Shown here: positions 35,466 through 47,840 of the stretch, in pieces
How positions within the stretch are numbered: position 1 is the first letter of the stretch
Layout of the letters: every line of letters begins with the position of its first letter
Source of the DNA: Balanoglossus misakiensis
Lineage: Eukaryota; Hemichordata
Direction: 5' to 3'
Length of the DNA stretch: 64,000 bases
Assembly: GCA_040954595.2 (NCBI GenBank)
Contig: CM082587.2
Coordinates: 7,440,001-7,504,000 of the forward strand
Made by a program: the position numbers and the translations under genes
Notes under the pieces: generated by a model
Told to the model about the DNA's origin: nothing
The model's database searches: none
What the model saw: the letters and a program-made list of their open reading frames with translations, nothing else

Positions 35466-35669
35466 GGTTTAAGGGAGAAAAGGCAAATTACACAAAAGGT
35501 AAATCTCTGGTCACGAAGACGCACTTATCTGTAAATGCATCACATGAATTTTCGTCGGCAATACTACTAATAAGGAATCCGTACGATGCAATTGTTGCAG
35601 ATTTTTCTAGATTGAGAACGAGGAAAAATCACACCGGAATTGTGTCCACTAAGGCCTTTAAAGCAAAAG
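35466..35669 (+). CDS. WSCD-type sulfotransferase exon (isolated)
   Basis: One exon stands between a TTCTATTCAG acceptor and a GTATGT donor and reads 67 full codons. FKGEK, a KTH motif and AILLIRNPYDAIVADFSR match, in order, the segment of WSC-domain/sulfotransferase proteins (WSCD1/2) that carries the region around the 3'-phosphosulfate site. These Golgi type II proteins act on glycans; WSCD1 is reported to sulfate sialic acid. The preceding exon (phosphosulfate loop) and the following exons (WWSSHVLDW, VVHYE) were looked for on the plus strand and not found. The exon either belongs to a gene with long introns or is a stranded relic. It has no internal stop. Confidence 0.7.
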
Positions 35670-35839
35670 GTATGTCTTCCTCATATGTAATGTAGTATGT
35701 ATCAAGGATTAGAAAAGGAAATTAAAAATGAAGAATTTATCACAATATGGAAATTATAGAAAAAATACCCTGCAAATAACACTTACAGAAGAAGTTAGAT
35801 GTGCCTTTTTGTACTACTCTCGCGTATTGGAAAGTTACG

Positions 35840-36530
35840 TGTTGGCTGCCAGCTGTGCTTTTTCCCATGAGGCAATTATTCAGTTTCTATCATATACAGT
35901 AATTATTACTAAACGTTCCCTGAAAAAATACTTGTGGTATAAGCGCTAGGTGTGAACAGTGGTGCGTCTAGTCACATGTTCATCAAAATAAGGTCGTGCA
36001 AACCCACTTAGAATTCAAAATTTAATGCACACAGCTTTTAATTTGCATTCGCTGCTGAAAGGAGACCCAGTGAAGGTCGCGAACAGCGGGATATAGAGTT
36101 ATAATATATGGTCACGTGTTTCATTCCGGTGACAGGTGGAGCTGCTGAATTTGGAATTGTTTGCCGCTTATGAATTTCAAAAGTACAGAGACCGGAAAGT
36201 TGTTGTAGTAATCGAAGTGAGATTTAATGAAACTTTCATATGTGAATTTCTCGGTTGGAGATTTATCTAACTTTCTACGAAGGTTGCCCGTCTCCCACTA
36301 GGGCATGCGAGACTGATTTGCAAAGTTGACGTGAATAATGTGTGCTGATATACATGAAGTAGGAGCAAAATCAGCGAAGGTATGGTCATGTTTAAACAAG
36401 GTCACGCGAGCTCGCGATCGACCAGGGCATGCAACTTGATATGCTGTTTTATGTATTATGTCATTCACAAACAACTTTGAGAGGGGCTATGTCGTTTATT
36501 TGATTGTTTATTTGCTGTTCGTTCCAAATC
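35840..36530 (+). repeat. Interspersed repeat, modular family (copy 3)
   Basis: 35868-36377 is the inverted equivalent of 62985-63482. It is preceded by the GCTGCCAGCTGTG module and followed by the GACCAGGGCATGCAAC module (36370-36520). Confidence 0.75.
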
Positions 36531-36558
36531 AAACCAAATCTCAAATTTTTGGATGCAG

Positions 36559-37311
36559 CTGCTGAACCTTTAATGAAAACATCTCCTCGTTCGCATAATC
36601 TATTCAAATTCAAGTATGTTATTTTCGATCCATGCGGTAATGTCATCATGTATTCTGTTAGTGACGTGAATTGTGCACCAACTATTGTCAATAAGGTTGT
36701 TTTCACAACAGCGAAGGAATGCGAGGAGGGTAATTTATAGGCGCCAATTCACTTTTTATGGGTCTGTTTACATTTCGTCTGGTCATTGCCTGAAAATGAA
36801 AGATTTCATAGCCACTTGACTTCACTATTTATATCCGACTAACTTTATTTTACGCAACGTTGACGAGGATAGTACACACATTTATTGTACCGCACGTCGT
36901 AAATTCGAGTGTTGGGAATATAATGCAAAACTTGTGTAAGACACAATTATTGCAGTCCAAAATGTTGTCCGTGTAAACGCAAAGCATCCTTCTGTCCATA
37001 TGTTCTGTCGCACGCTAAACGCATTGTAAATTATAAATACAAGGTTGCGCCAGATTGGTAACTTATTTGCAATATACAGCCTAGTGATGGTGGTTGTAAT
37101 TTCATGCAGACTTTTCCGCCAACTGGTGTTCGGGAACAGGCGGCTTGGTGAGGAGACCGTGGCAAATGAAAATGAAGGAAAATAATCGCATTGACGTCAT
37201 CCAAGCTATAAATCTTTTGACTGGAAAAGGTTACGAAATCATTGGCTTCAGGTTACCGTTAGGTCATTATCTTATGACAGCAACGGGATATCAATCACCT
37301 CTAAAAGGCAG
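36559..37311 (+). CDS. Unrecognised gene, two internal exons
   Basis: Exon A (36559-36729) follows TTGGATGCAG and ends at GTAATT. Exon B (37110-37311) follows TTTCATGCAG and ends at GTAAAC. The phases fit (one base plus two), giving one continuous frame of about 124 residues without stops. Exon A contains FKYVIFDPCGNVIMYSVSD; exon B contains ANWCSGTGGLVRRPWQ, then RIDVIQAINLL and YEIIGFRLPLGHYLM. I do not recognise the family. Joining exons, intact frame, and a decayed partial copy at 30570-31047 all argue for a real gene. Neither start nor end exon was found. The WSCD exon upstream happens to be in compatible phase, but its family does not contain such a sequence, so a joint gene is not proposed. 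Confidence 0.45.
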
Positions 37312-37823
37312 GTAAACTTTACCTGTGTAAATTTCTATTACATAAAGCCGTTGCGATGATACAGCAAGGACATTCGTATTTTATGTTCGCTAAGTTAACC
37401 CTTTAACTTAAATAAGCAAATCATTGCTTCTGAAGAGATTTGATCGACCGATGTAATGTAACAATTCATATAAATTTCACATTTAACTGGATGTTTGACA
37501 ATTTGTACAAAATGTGAATATCGCGTTAGAAATGATCGTTCCTTTACCTGTCGTTCAGCTGAATTTTTATGTTACAAATCTAAAATGGCGTGATTTCTGG
37601 CCGATTTCACTTAAACTTCGCACGTTGGATATATAGAATCGGGGTAGTGTTTACATTATAACATGATATGGACTCATCTAATCAGGGTGTCTTATTTTTA
37701 TACTCTCATGCCATATTTACTTGGTTCACATCTTGGGCCATGGCCGGCCAATACTAATCACGATGATTGTGAGAAGAGAAGATCATCCTTAGTACGCGTT
37801 CACACTGTATTTGGTTCAGTCCT
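37312..37823. other. Intergenic, no recognisable feature
   Basis: Would be intron or 3' side of the unrecognised gene. I see nothing specific. Confidence 0.35.
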
Positions 37824-37830
37824 GGCCTAC

Positions 37831-37849
37831 CATAGGGAACTGAGTAATT

Positions 37850-37911
<62 letters not shown>

Positions 37912-38999
37912 AAGATTGGTAATAAAATTTTTAAAAAAATCAATGTTCATTTCTTGCTATGTTTGTCGATGTTGTAGATAACTGTAAAAAAAAACCAACC
38001 ATAATCGTGGAAAACACGACCTAGGTCGCCGAATGTCACTACCGTCTTACATACAGGCAAGGGTGGAATCCACATGCCCTGATCTAGGCTCATGGGCCAC
38101 CTTCAAGGCCCTGAAAAATCACCCCATTCACCAGCGAGCGATTAAATTATGCCACCATAGGCATTGAAATTTATCTCACTGACCTAATTTGGGCTTCACT
38201 TCATCTATCGACCTGCAAACGAGTGGAAAAACGGCGATTTCCAAGTCGTACCCAGTCAAATTCAATCACATTTGAATGACGCGACCGGTGGTGATGGCTC
38301 CATTTCTCTGCCTATTTAAATTGACCAATCGGGCGCCCTGTAAAGGCTGCCTCGGCCACCGCTCAACTCGTACGAGTACGTGTAACTGCGTTCAAAATAA
38401 CGCGAAAAAAAGGAGGCGAAACCTTAAGAGTCATACAGATAAATGGATACTTCCCAACTTTGTCATAAAATCTACCATTTTACGTCTTGAATACAGTGCA
38501 GTCGATAGTCAGAACGTACACTTCCGGGTGTTGCTCGTACGAGTTGAGCGGTGGCCGAGGCAGCCTTTACAGGGCGCCCGATTGGTCAATTTAAATAGGC
38601 AGAGAAATGGAGCCATCACCACCGGTCGCGTCATTCAAATGTGATTGAATTTGACTGGGTACGACTTGGAAATCGCCGTTTTTCCACTCGTTTGCAGGTC
38701 GATAGATGAAGTGAAGCCCAAATTAGGTCAGTGAGATAAATTTCAATGCCTATGGTGGCATAATTTAATCGCTCGCTGGTGAATGGGGTGATTTTTCAGG
38801 GCCTTGAAGGTGGCCCATGAGCCTAGATCAGGGCATGTGGATTCCACCCTTGCCTGTATGTAAGACGGTAGTGACATTCGGCGACCTAGGTCGTGTTTTC
38901 CACGATTATGGTTGGGTTTTTTTTTACAGTTATCTACAACATCGACAAACATAGCAAGAAATGAACATTGATTTTTTTTAAATTTTTATTACCAATCTT

Positions 39000-39038
<39 letters not shown>

Positions 39039-39062
39039 AACAAAATTACTCAGTTCCCTATG
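37831..39062. mobile_element. 1.2-kb fold-back element with 7-bp target-site duplication
   Basis: The two arms of about 540 bp (37831-38375 and about 38533-39062) are near-perfect inverted copies around a loop of about 155 bp. Ends are CATAGGGAACTGAG and CTCAGTTCCCTATG, each followed inward by a (GTT)n/(AAC)n tract. The element is flanked on both sides by GGCCTAC (37824-37830 and 39063-39069), which shows transposition as a unit. No transposase is encoded. Terminal bases and target length come closest to hAT- or P-type elements (usually 8 bp), but a class cannot be fixed. The arms hardly differ, so it is either young or kept homogeneous. Confidence 0.85.
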
Positions 39063-39373
39063 GGCCTACATCGATACTCAGCGTATCGCCAACTTTTGAC
39101 CTTATACAGGTCAAGATGGCTGCCTTCGATAGGAGAACAACCGTCCTCTTTTGGTTGTTTTTACGATTTTTGCGATTTAGACGGGGGCACTTTGACCCAT
39201 CGATCAATTTTAAACGAGCTATCTGGAATGCAAGAGTTAACTAGTGATCAGTCCCAAGGCGAAACTGGCGGCGTGGTCGCCAGCAGCGTGGAGAAATTCG
39301 GCGGTCAAGAATACGCTTGGTCTTTCTTAAAACAATGGCCGCAAAGTGCCATGGGTGAATACGGTCGATCGGA

Positions 39374-41246
39374 GAGTATGGAAAATGCCTAAAAGACACT
39401 TGATTTCTTCCGTAGCCCATGCAGTCGACTCCTCAACTCACCATTGTCAAATGCCAAGTTTATACTCTACAGGTGTTACTCAGTCTGCAGTGCACTTTGT
39501 CTGTATTGTTGTTTGTTAACGGATGTGATTAGACTGACGAGGACTACGATAAAGAAAATACTCGGTCGAGCCTTTATTACTCAACGAAATAGCAACATTC
39601 GTCACTGAGATTCAAGCCGTTGTAGTTTCCCCGATTGACCTGTTGCACGATTTGGAGGGCATTGCATGCCAGCGTGACATCATTAGCACCGCACCGTACA
39701 ATAGGTACACCGCGGGAAATATGAGTGCAAACATTGTACCTTATCTATGTTTGTGTATCATTGAGTTATCACGCCAGTGCAGACTGGTTACAGAGGTATG
39801 TACATATAGGCGACAGGTGAAGGACGTTTGGGGAAACAACTACCCGAGATGAGATATCCCGCCGTGTGGTCGTCTACTGGGCAAATTCGTTCACATCTAC
39901 AGAATTACACGTGTGCTTATTTACAGTCTATTTAAGATGGCATTGCACGAAACCGTCAAGACTTTTTCAGAGGCCTATCCCTATAAAGCACACATATTCT
40001 GGAAGCTGAGTTTTTGAACTTTTGTTGGAGTTGCACATTTTATTGGACCCCAGAAAGGATTGCGTTTTTGGGCAAAAAAAAAATTTTGATATTATGTCAT
40101 TCAATTGAAATTAGGTAAAAAAGTTGACCATGCATCATGCATCTTAATATGTCATTCGAAACTAGAGTACACGAGCAAAACACGAAAATTGCGTCATCTG
40201 CTTCCATTGAGGATAAACAAGGTTTGAAAGTTAGATTTTTAGAAAATTTGATCAAATTCACGATGAGTTGTATTGAATCAGTGTTTATTCCCGCCAGGGA
40301 CACTTTAACGACTAAAAAATATTTCATTTTTGTTAGATGGGTCATACACAATCCCCTGTTAAAATTTGAGCAAATTCGGCCAACGCAGAGCGAAGCTAAA
40401 TTCTTCTGAAGTTGTCAAAAGCAGCGCAAGTGCAAACTGAGAAAAACGGCCATTTGCATTGTTGACACCTATTTCTTAAGCTGTGGACTCATTCAGAAAA
40501 GTGCTATTTTTGGGTGATTATGCACCATTTCAGCCAAGACGCATTTGCCAGAATGTGGATCAATATTAGACGTACCGATTTATGTAAGAGAGTAAAATTT
40601 GGCAAAATCACAACTTTTCATGCAATGCCACCTTAAATAATCATCTAACTGTTAATTTGGGCGGAGTATGGAAAATGCCTAAAAGACACTTGATTTCTTC
40701 CGTAGCCCATGCAGTCGACTCCTCAACTCACCATTGTCAAATGCCAAGTTTATACTCTACAGGTGTTACTCAGTCTGCAGTGCACTTTGTCTGTATTGTT
40801 GTTTGTTAACGGATGTGATTAGACTGACGAGGACTACGATAAAGAAAAATACTCGGTCGAGCCTTTATTACTCAACGAAATAGCAACATTCGTCACTGAG
40901 ATTCAAGCCGTTGTAGTTTCCCCGATTGACCTGTTGCACGATTTGGAGGGCATTGCATGCCAGCGTGACATCATTAGCACCGCACCGTACAATAGGTACA
41001 CCGCGGGAAATATGAGTGCAAACATTGTACCTTATCTATGTTTGTGTATCATTGAGTTATCACGCCAGTGCAGACTGGTTACAGAGGTATGTACATATAG
41101 GCGACAGGTGAAGGACGTTTGGACATTTGCCAGAATGTGGATCAATATTAGACGTACCGATTTATGTAAGAGAGTAGAATTTGGCAAAATCACAACTTTT
41201 CATGCAATGCCACCTTAAATAATCATCTAACTGTTAATTTGGGCGG
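39374..41246 (+). repeat. Direct duplication X1-Y1-X2-Y2 (459-bp and 120-bp blocks)
   Basis: Block X (39374-39832 and 40666-41123) and block Y (40546-40665 and 41124-41246) are almost identical pairs. The second unit lacks the middle 39833-40545 of the first. An older relative is at 22995-23310 and pieces are at 33.7 and 41.5 kb, so the duplicated material is itself a mobile repeat. Open frames inside it are identical twins and have no family features. Confidence 0.8.
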
Positions 41247-41641
41247 AAATAACCTTGGAGTTTCACTGTTAGACAGACTGATACTTTGATTGTAGCGCTA
41301 GCATACAAGTTTTTGCATGACACACACAAGGTCAAGATTTATAGCAAATGTTTGAACACTACAAAAAGTTAATATTGTATGAAATAATAACTCGTGTCAA
41401 CCAAGCACCAACAATAATCATGGTAATTTAATCAGTTTCATGAAAGTGCGCATCAAGCTTGTTCTTTCAAGCGACACCGTGCCTATTTTGTGAACTTGAA
41501 GAGCTCACGTACCGACCCTTGCTGAATCGGGACGGGGGCAACAGTTAACACGTGGAGTTCAATTTCCAGTTATTCTACTTCTGAGTAATTTCAAAAGGTC
41601 ATTTTCTTAAAATATAAATTGAAAGAGAAAATTCTTACGTT

Positions 41642-41755
41642 GAATTGAATTCTGCGAATGACCTGTGTTACTGATAAATTTAAATTACGGAAGTCAGCTT
41701 GTTTAAACAATTTATCAGTGACACAGGTCAAGAGCTCATTCATAGAATTCAATTC
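41642..41755. repeat. Inverted repeat around GACCTGTGTTACTGATAAA
   Basis: Outer GAATTGAATTC/GAATTCAATTC and inner ACCTGTGTTACTGATAAA/TTTATCAGTGACACAGGT pair across a loop of about 25 bp. Confidence 0.65.
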
Positions 41756-42599
41756 AAATACAGTGAAAATTTTCTCTTTAATTTTTCATTATAAGAAAAA
41801 TGCAATCGTGATGTTTTTTCTCAGTTCACTAAACTGTGTCTCAACCGGACATTCAGTATGGTACCGAACAACCAGTAACACAGTCAGATCTCACTGGCTA
41901 AATTCAAAGGGAATGGGTCGTCGCGCCGCGTGGGGGTCCCCCTTGAAGAGACTATGACCTCCCATACCAGCGCAAACCCCACTGCAGTCACCACGACCTA
42001 CTAGGATCTTCAGTTGCTGTCATGCCCAGTCTACGCTACGGTTGGCCGCTTCGTTCATTCTAAGAATGACCTAATTTCAGGGATTTGTGGATGAATTGTA
42101 ATTTATAAATTTATAAACAAACAAACGCGGCGCGAGACCGCTTCCCTTAATGGATTATTCGAACGATAATTGGCCAGGAAAACGCGCAATTAGTAAATTA
42201 CCCAGAAGGAGCATGTAATTGGAAATTCAACTTCCAATTGATGACTGTTGCATCCATCATGATTCAGCAAGAGTCGGTAAGTGAGGCTGTTTATATTTAC
42301 GGGGTCCAACACTGTACTTTATGAACTTTCGTTAGATTTGAATTCTGTTATATCTCAGGTTTGTGTAAATTCATATATGCACAGAAATTCGCAAATTCGG
42401 AGATTTTTTGCCAAAAAATTATGTTCACAATGTGATTGTGACCATCACCTCTCCCCAAGAACTAGTGGCCCATCCCAAATACCGTTTACGACGCCTGGCC
42501 GGATAATTTCATCTTTTAATCATAGAACGGCACGGTCCAGAGCTGATTTTCATTGCATGGTTAGTATCACTGGACCGCACTCAACATAGGCAACGACAC
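41756..42599. other. Intergenic, no recognisable feature
   Basis: No exon with family features could be supported. Confidence 0.35.
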
Positions 42600-43560
42600 C
42601 GTTCATGAAGACCAATCATCTCGCCACTAACAATATTGGTTGCATTGAGGTGACCGATAATATGACAGAACTCCATGACCTCTGCGCGCGATCTGTACCG
42701 TGCAGAAGTTCATTTAAGGGCCTGGTCAGAATTAACAAGGGGGGGGGGGGCTGGTGCGATTCGAAATCTGAATGCATGAAAAATACTGACCCTCCACTGA
42801 TTTCTTGCACAAAAAATGCTGACCCTCCCCCTTCTCCTTGAACGAAATCAAGTGACCCTCCCCACAGCACGTGAAATATCCCATGATTCATTCTGATTTG
42901 TACAATCAGAGATTACTCAGTCAAACCAGGCAAAGTTCACATGTGTAGAGAAAATTGTAGACCACTAAGGCTGCATTCACAAACACCTCTGGAGGGAGGG
43001 GGGGGGTCTGGAGAATTCAATATTTTAAAATCCCCCCTTCCGAACGGCTAAAATTTTGAAATCCCCCATATATATAAACAGCGCTCCCATGAAAAGATTT
43101 TGAAACTGATGTATTCCCTCATCAGTGGGTATTGAGTGTTGGTAGACATTGTAAACCGAGAAGTGAAGGGGTGGGTAGAAAATTTTATAAAATACAGAGC
43201 TCAAAGGTGCATTTTAATGAACCCAAAAGCAAATTAACTCAATTACCTGTATGTTGGGGAGGGCAAGTTTAACCTTCGCCGCTCAAAGTTAGCATTGGGG
43301 GGGGGGGGGCAAGTCCCCTAATCTGGGACACTAGATAAACCAGTCAATGATTGAAAGGTGTTGATGAATGAAGGGGGTGGGTGTGGGAGGGGGTGCCCCC
43401 TTCCCACATTAGAAAAATTTGAATTATGAAGGGTTCAAAACTGCATTTTTGAGGACTCAAAATAAATATTTAGTCCTCAAAGTTTTCAAGTCCCTAAATT
43501 ATTTCAAATCCCCCCTATAGCGAGAGATTTTCTAAATTTTTGAGGTTCCCAAATAAACTG
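42600..43560. repeat. G-rich interspersed repeats and short repeat shared with 51.8 kb
   Basis: ATTGAGGTGACCGATAATATGACAG (shortened here) recurs at 51.8 kb. G10 runs at 42740, 43000 and 43300 accompany the GCTCAAAGGTGCATTTTAATG module of the 24-kb family. Confidence 0.55.
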
Positions 43561-44873
43561 CAGCTGATAACTAAATACACCCAATGCGGATCTCGCGAAC
43601 GTGCAGGGTTTCATGGGAAATAGCGAAGCGGAAGTGCGGTCAATGACCAGACGACGCTATTCTTCAACACGGAAGAGGCCGATTTTTTTTGTACAAATCG
43701 TTAAATTACGAAGGGGCACAAGTTTTTTTTTTTAAATAAAACGACACCAAGTACTAGTTAATACTCTCACTGGTGAGTACCCCATGTATGTTTTTAGACT
43801 GAAATGTTGTATATCGGAAAGATATCGTAGTTTTTCGTGTGATTTAGCGGCGAGCGACAAGGGGACGCGAACGTACGGACCGGGTCCTCGGCCGCCAAGA
43901 GAGCAGCGCCCGGCCATCCGCGTACATGCAGCCCGTAGTCTCGCGGTGCCACGTCGGCTTCACATTTTCGTGGACGTAGTAATTTTTCAAATTATGTTTA
44001 AATCTGTCTGTACCAGAGGAACATAGACGCTTCAAAAAAATGTCTTGAAGTATATTTCACCGTAATATTTCCGTAAAAACGAAACAAACGGATTTTCAGT
44101 GTTCCTGCAAAGGGATCGGGCCAGTGTAAACACCTGCTTCACTCATTAATTATGTGCATAGCTTATCCAAACTAACCAATATAGCCTATTGGACATGGAC
44201 CAGTATGGGATCACCAAATTTGGCCCACATTTTGGGTGACCTCAGGTGACCTGAGAATTACTTTCCAATATCTAAACGTGAGGGCCACAATTCTGGTTTC
44301 TCTTGGACACGGAGGAGTATTTGATGAACCTGGGGTGATCCTTAACATATGCTCACATGTACTTGGGATTTTGTGGGGTCCGCTTAGGCCCCGCTAACGC
44401 TGCTTGCAGTTTTATTTTTTATATTCATTTATACACAGGATAAGATAACACCAACATTTAACGTCTAAATCCGATTACAATTTATTATCAAACGAATTTT
44501 TCCAGGTGAAATATTTTCTTTAATATCACCCCCCCCCATCTAATAGGCTACTTTGTTTAAACTTGAGAAGAAAACCATATGCAAATGCCTTTTTCCTAGA
44601 GAATAAAACAGTTTGGAATCTTTCCATAAACGTACGTACAAGTAAAACATTCAAGAATGAATATCATCGCTACCTACGGCGTATAGGAATTCAATTCAGC
44701 GGACTACCAATGTCAAGACACTGGTAGTTGAGTCAGTTAAGTGGAAAATAATTCTCTCCGATCTTGAAACTTTAAGGTAAATGTAATTAAAAAAAAACAA
44801 TTATGCATGCATCATTTAAGCTAGTAGCCACACGTTCTATGTTGGATATATTTTTCACCTGAAAGTTTGTACT
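43561..44873. other. Intergenic 3' of fucosyltransferase-like gene 1
   Basis: GC-richer stretch at 43820-43960 with many CpG, otherwise AT-rich. I found no exon here that joins a neighbouring gene. Confidence 0.35.
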
Positions 44874-47840
44874 TTAATTTATAGCATTAACCCCTTTTGG
44901 TATTTGCTCTATTGACGTCAAATATACTGTCGGCCGCTTAAGAGCGCTCCGCTCAGACTTTGCCACCTGTGTCCACGCCGAACCTTTGCTTCCGAGGAAA
45001 ACAGTTGAATCTGAAACGAGGATATATGACGTTTCAGTTGGCTTGCTTTTAAGTAGTTACATGTATGTCGAAATCTGCGAAAAAGAAATCCAAGAAGTTG
45101 GGTACATTCTCATACTCACGTTTTATGACTTCTTGTTCAATTAAGGATATTACAAAATTGTCGTCCCGATGAGAAGCAATGCTGGGAACACTGTCTAGTA
45201 AATCATTTTTAGTGAATATCTTGGAAATATTTGTTCTTAGAATTGCGTACATTCTCTGAAAAGTAAATAAACGTAAACTTGTCATGGGGTACACGTTTGC
45301 TTGCAATATAACTATTCAAAATGGTCAAACGGCATTAGATAGCGTGGCGCCACTGTGTGATATGTCTTGGGAAATAAAACTATCGAAAAATCGTGGACAG
45401 CCAAGCAAACCAACTTTCCCTTGGTGTCACCAATTCCTACCCCCCCCCCCCCAAGCCCGTATAAATAATGCATTTAAAGTTACTGTATAAAATGTTCCAC
45501 GATGTTAGTCCACATACATTTTATGGCGCAAGTATCTTGTATTTGACCCGAATGTCTTCTAAATGGCTCATGTATGAACAATAAAACAGATATATACCTG
45601 GGCGAATGGTGGATAAGCAAGGTACACACACGTGATATTTTTCGTCTTCATGAAATCCGTAAAGACTTCAACAAATTCTTGAGTTTCATGACTTAAGTTA
45701 AGCTCCTCGAATTCACATCCCTTCTCTTGGTCCCATATCAAGCACCTGTTGAAATGCTAGAAAACCATATTCTGGGCACAGCGAAATCAAGATTATTGTA
45801 CACCCCAATTTTGTCATCGATCGGCAGGTGCAGGTTTCCGCCCATTTGTCTTTCATCTTTTTGAAATGATGCTGGCATGTCCACACAGGTAACTGTGTAA
45901 ATATGTCAGTATGTTCCCCTGTTGACTGGTTGGTTTGTTGGTTTGCGGGTGTAGTATCTCAGCAGCGACTGACCAAAAACAGTGGCTTACGCAATTAATG
46001 CTACGCAGTATATTAAATCTTCGAACGTTTAGTATTTGAAAATAGTCTGCACCGTTTCCCGCTCGACATACCAAAGTTGTGACACTATTGAATGGCAGAT
46101 ATATATTATAGCAATGTGTCACTGCAAATAAATCCTCATTTGCACACCGAATGATCATGGTGTAATACAACTCCTTCCAAAATAATGCACCAAATAGAAT
46201 TAAACAAGAATTAGACATGGATTTCAGCGATATATATATATACACTACGTAATAAATTGACAAATTAATGGATCGTTGGGAAATTGGGAGATTTGGGTAA
46301 AATTGAATCTCAATCTCGCGTATACCCGATTGTGGTGGGGTTATTGATTTTATATTATATCATAAAACTAACCATTTTGCTGATATATATGATATAATAT
46401 AAATTCAATCGCATTAATTGATCATAGAATCAGCTGAGATAAAACTAAAATGGAATAAACTAACTGTGTCCAATTCAACATGCAGGGTACTCATATACAC
46501 TGAGTAACAGACTGAAATAAATATTAATTTAAACTTATCACAATCTTATCTGGCAGCAAAATAAATGAGTCTTTCTGACTTGCCTTTCTCCAGTACGATT
46601 TCTCCAATGGAATCCAAGAAACGATTTTCCACCACATATCTTCTTCGTCCCTTCTTTCCCAAGTTCACGAATATAGGGTGCCTTCAACAGATACCTGTCG
46701 ACACTCTTCATCAGCTCTTTCCATTGTTTATCTTTAAATTTCATCACAGAGAGAGTCCGAAAAATAACACATCGGTGCTTTTGTAAGGCAGTCACACGTT
46801 GTTCAAATGATTTTGTCTTCTTGGTATTGGTGCCATTGATTCCATCTACTTCGATTTGTTCGAACTGTAATCCAGTATCAATGAATATTTCTTTCAATAA
46901 ATCATCCCGTTTGTATGCATCGAAAATCACGGCCCTGCCTCCACATTCCTTGTAGAATTCGTGCGGTGTTACAACAGACACAAATTGTTTGAGCCGATCG
47001 ACATCAAACGTTTCATTCAAATTTCTAGTTTCATTTGCGTTGTTCTGAGTTTTGTGATTTCGTATTGGGTACAAGACTAAACTACGGTTTTGTAGAACTA
47101 CCAGGGGTAAGATGCTTTTGAATCTCAGATAATTGTTCTGTGGACCAGAACGGTTAAAAATCAGAGCTGGCATCAGAAAACGTCGTCTGGAATATGTGAC
47201 ACTCGGAGGAGAAGAGTTCGGTCTGAAGTTATATATGACCTGAAAAAATAAGACATTTATGTGACTCGTTTGAATAGTTGGAGCGTTCGTAATGAATTTT
47301 TGTCGGAGTGAAAAAACACGTGCGAAAAGACATTTTTTTCCGCTACGCCATTTTATAAAGTCGTCTGTAAAACATTAAACATTACCCAGAAGTCATTATC
47401 ATGTAAATGATAATGAGATTATACTGCGAGATAAATATGGAGACACATGCCCATAATAACTCGACTATTTGACTTAATACGTAGTATGTGCACATTAAAC
47501 AGGTTCTTAAAATACATCAGTTGTTTATATATCTGGTAATAATTTTGTGAGTAAAATAGAGAGTCCGACCTAAAAACCGCAGTGGTAAAAAAATCTGTCG
47601 TGCCCCTGAAAAATGCACTAGCAAATTAACTGGGGAGGGAGTAGTTTGATTAAAATACGGTATCTCGATGTTAACAAAAATATCACAAAGATATATAGGA
47701 AAACTCACCCTGGTTTGTTTTGTGTCTGTATTAAAACCAGTCGCTGATAAAGTAATGGTAACAACTGTAACTGAACAGACGAAGCTGAGGAAAAGAAACG
47801 CCCGAAGGAGAGTTTTGTTTCTGGAATTTATTTCACCCAT
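44874..47840 (-). CDS. O-fucosyltransferase-like protein 1
   Basis: Five minus-strand exons give 402 residues: 47840-47709, 47239-46584, 45745-45598, 45255-45120 and 45010-44874. An N-terminal anchor (about residues 11-32) marks a Golgi/ER type II protein. Support for the GDP-fucose fucosyltransferase fold is an N-lobe of the form RSGPQNNYLRF...NRSLVLYP (about 74-102), the sequence FHWRNRTGE with His255 and Arg257 where related enzymes have their nucleotide-sugar arginine, and a C-terminal FLGSKGSAWTQ. The donor after exon 2 is GCAAGT, a GC-AG intron; phase and alignment to paralogue 2 confirm it. Exon 4 is 136 bases in both paralogues and all intron phases agree (0,2,0,1). Acceptor substrate and even sugar donor are inferred, not shown. 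It faces away from sulfotransferase pseudogene 1. Confidence 0.75.

Noticed and set aside
35466-37311. WSCD exon and the unrecognised exons A and B as one gene
   Set aside because: Phases fit by chance one time in three, and the WSCD family continues with quite different sequence after this exon.
37663-37977. Open frame with a poly-valine run
   Set aside because: The valines come from the (GTT)n tract at the end of the fold-back element.
38276-38952. Open frames in the fold-back element as a transposase
   Set aside because: The two arms code mirror-image short peptides without any catalytic motif.
39643-41218. Twin open frames starting MHDLEGIACQRDI as a duplicated gene
   Set aside because: They lie entirely inside a mobile repeat, have no upstream ATG (non-standard start) and no recognisable domain.
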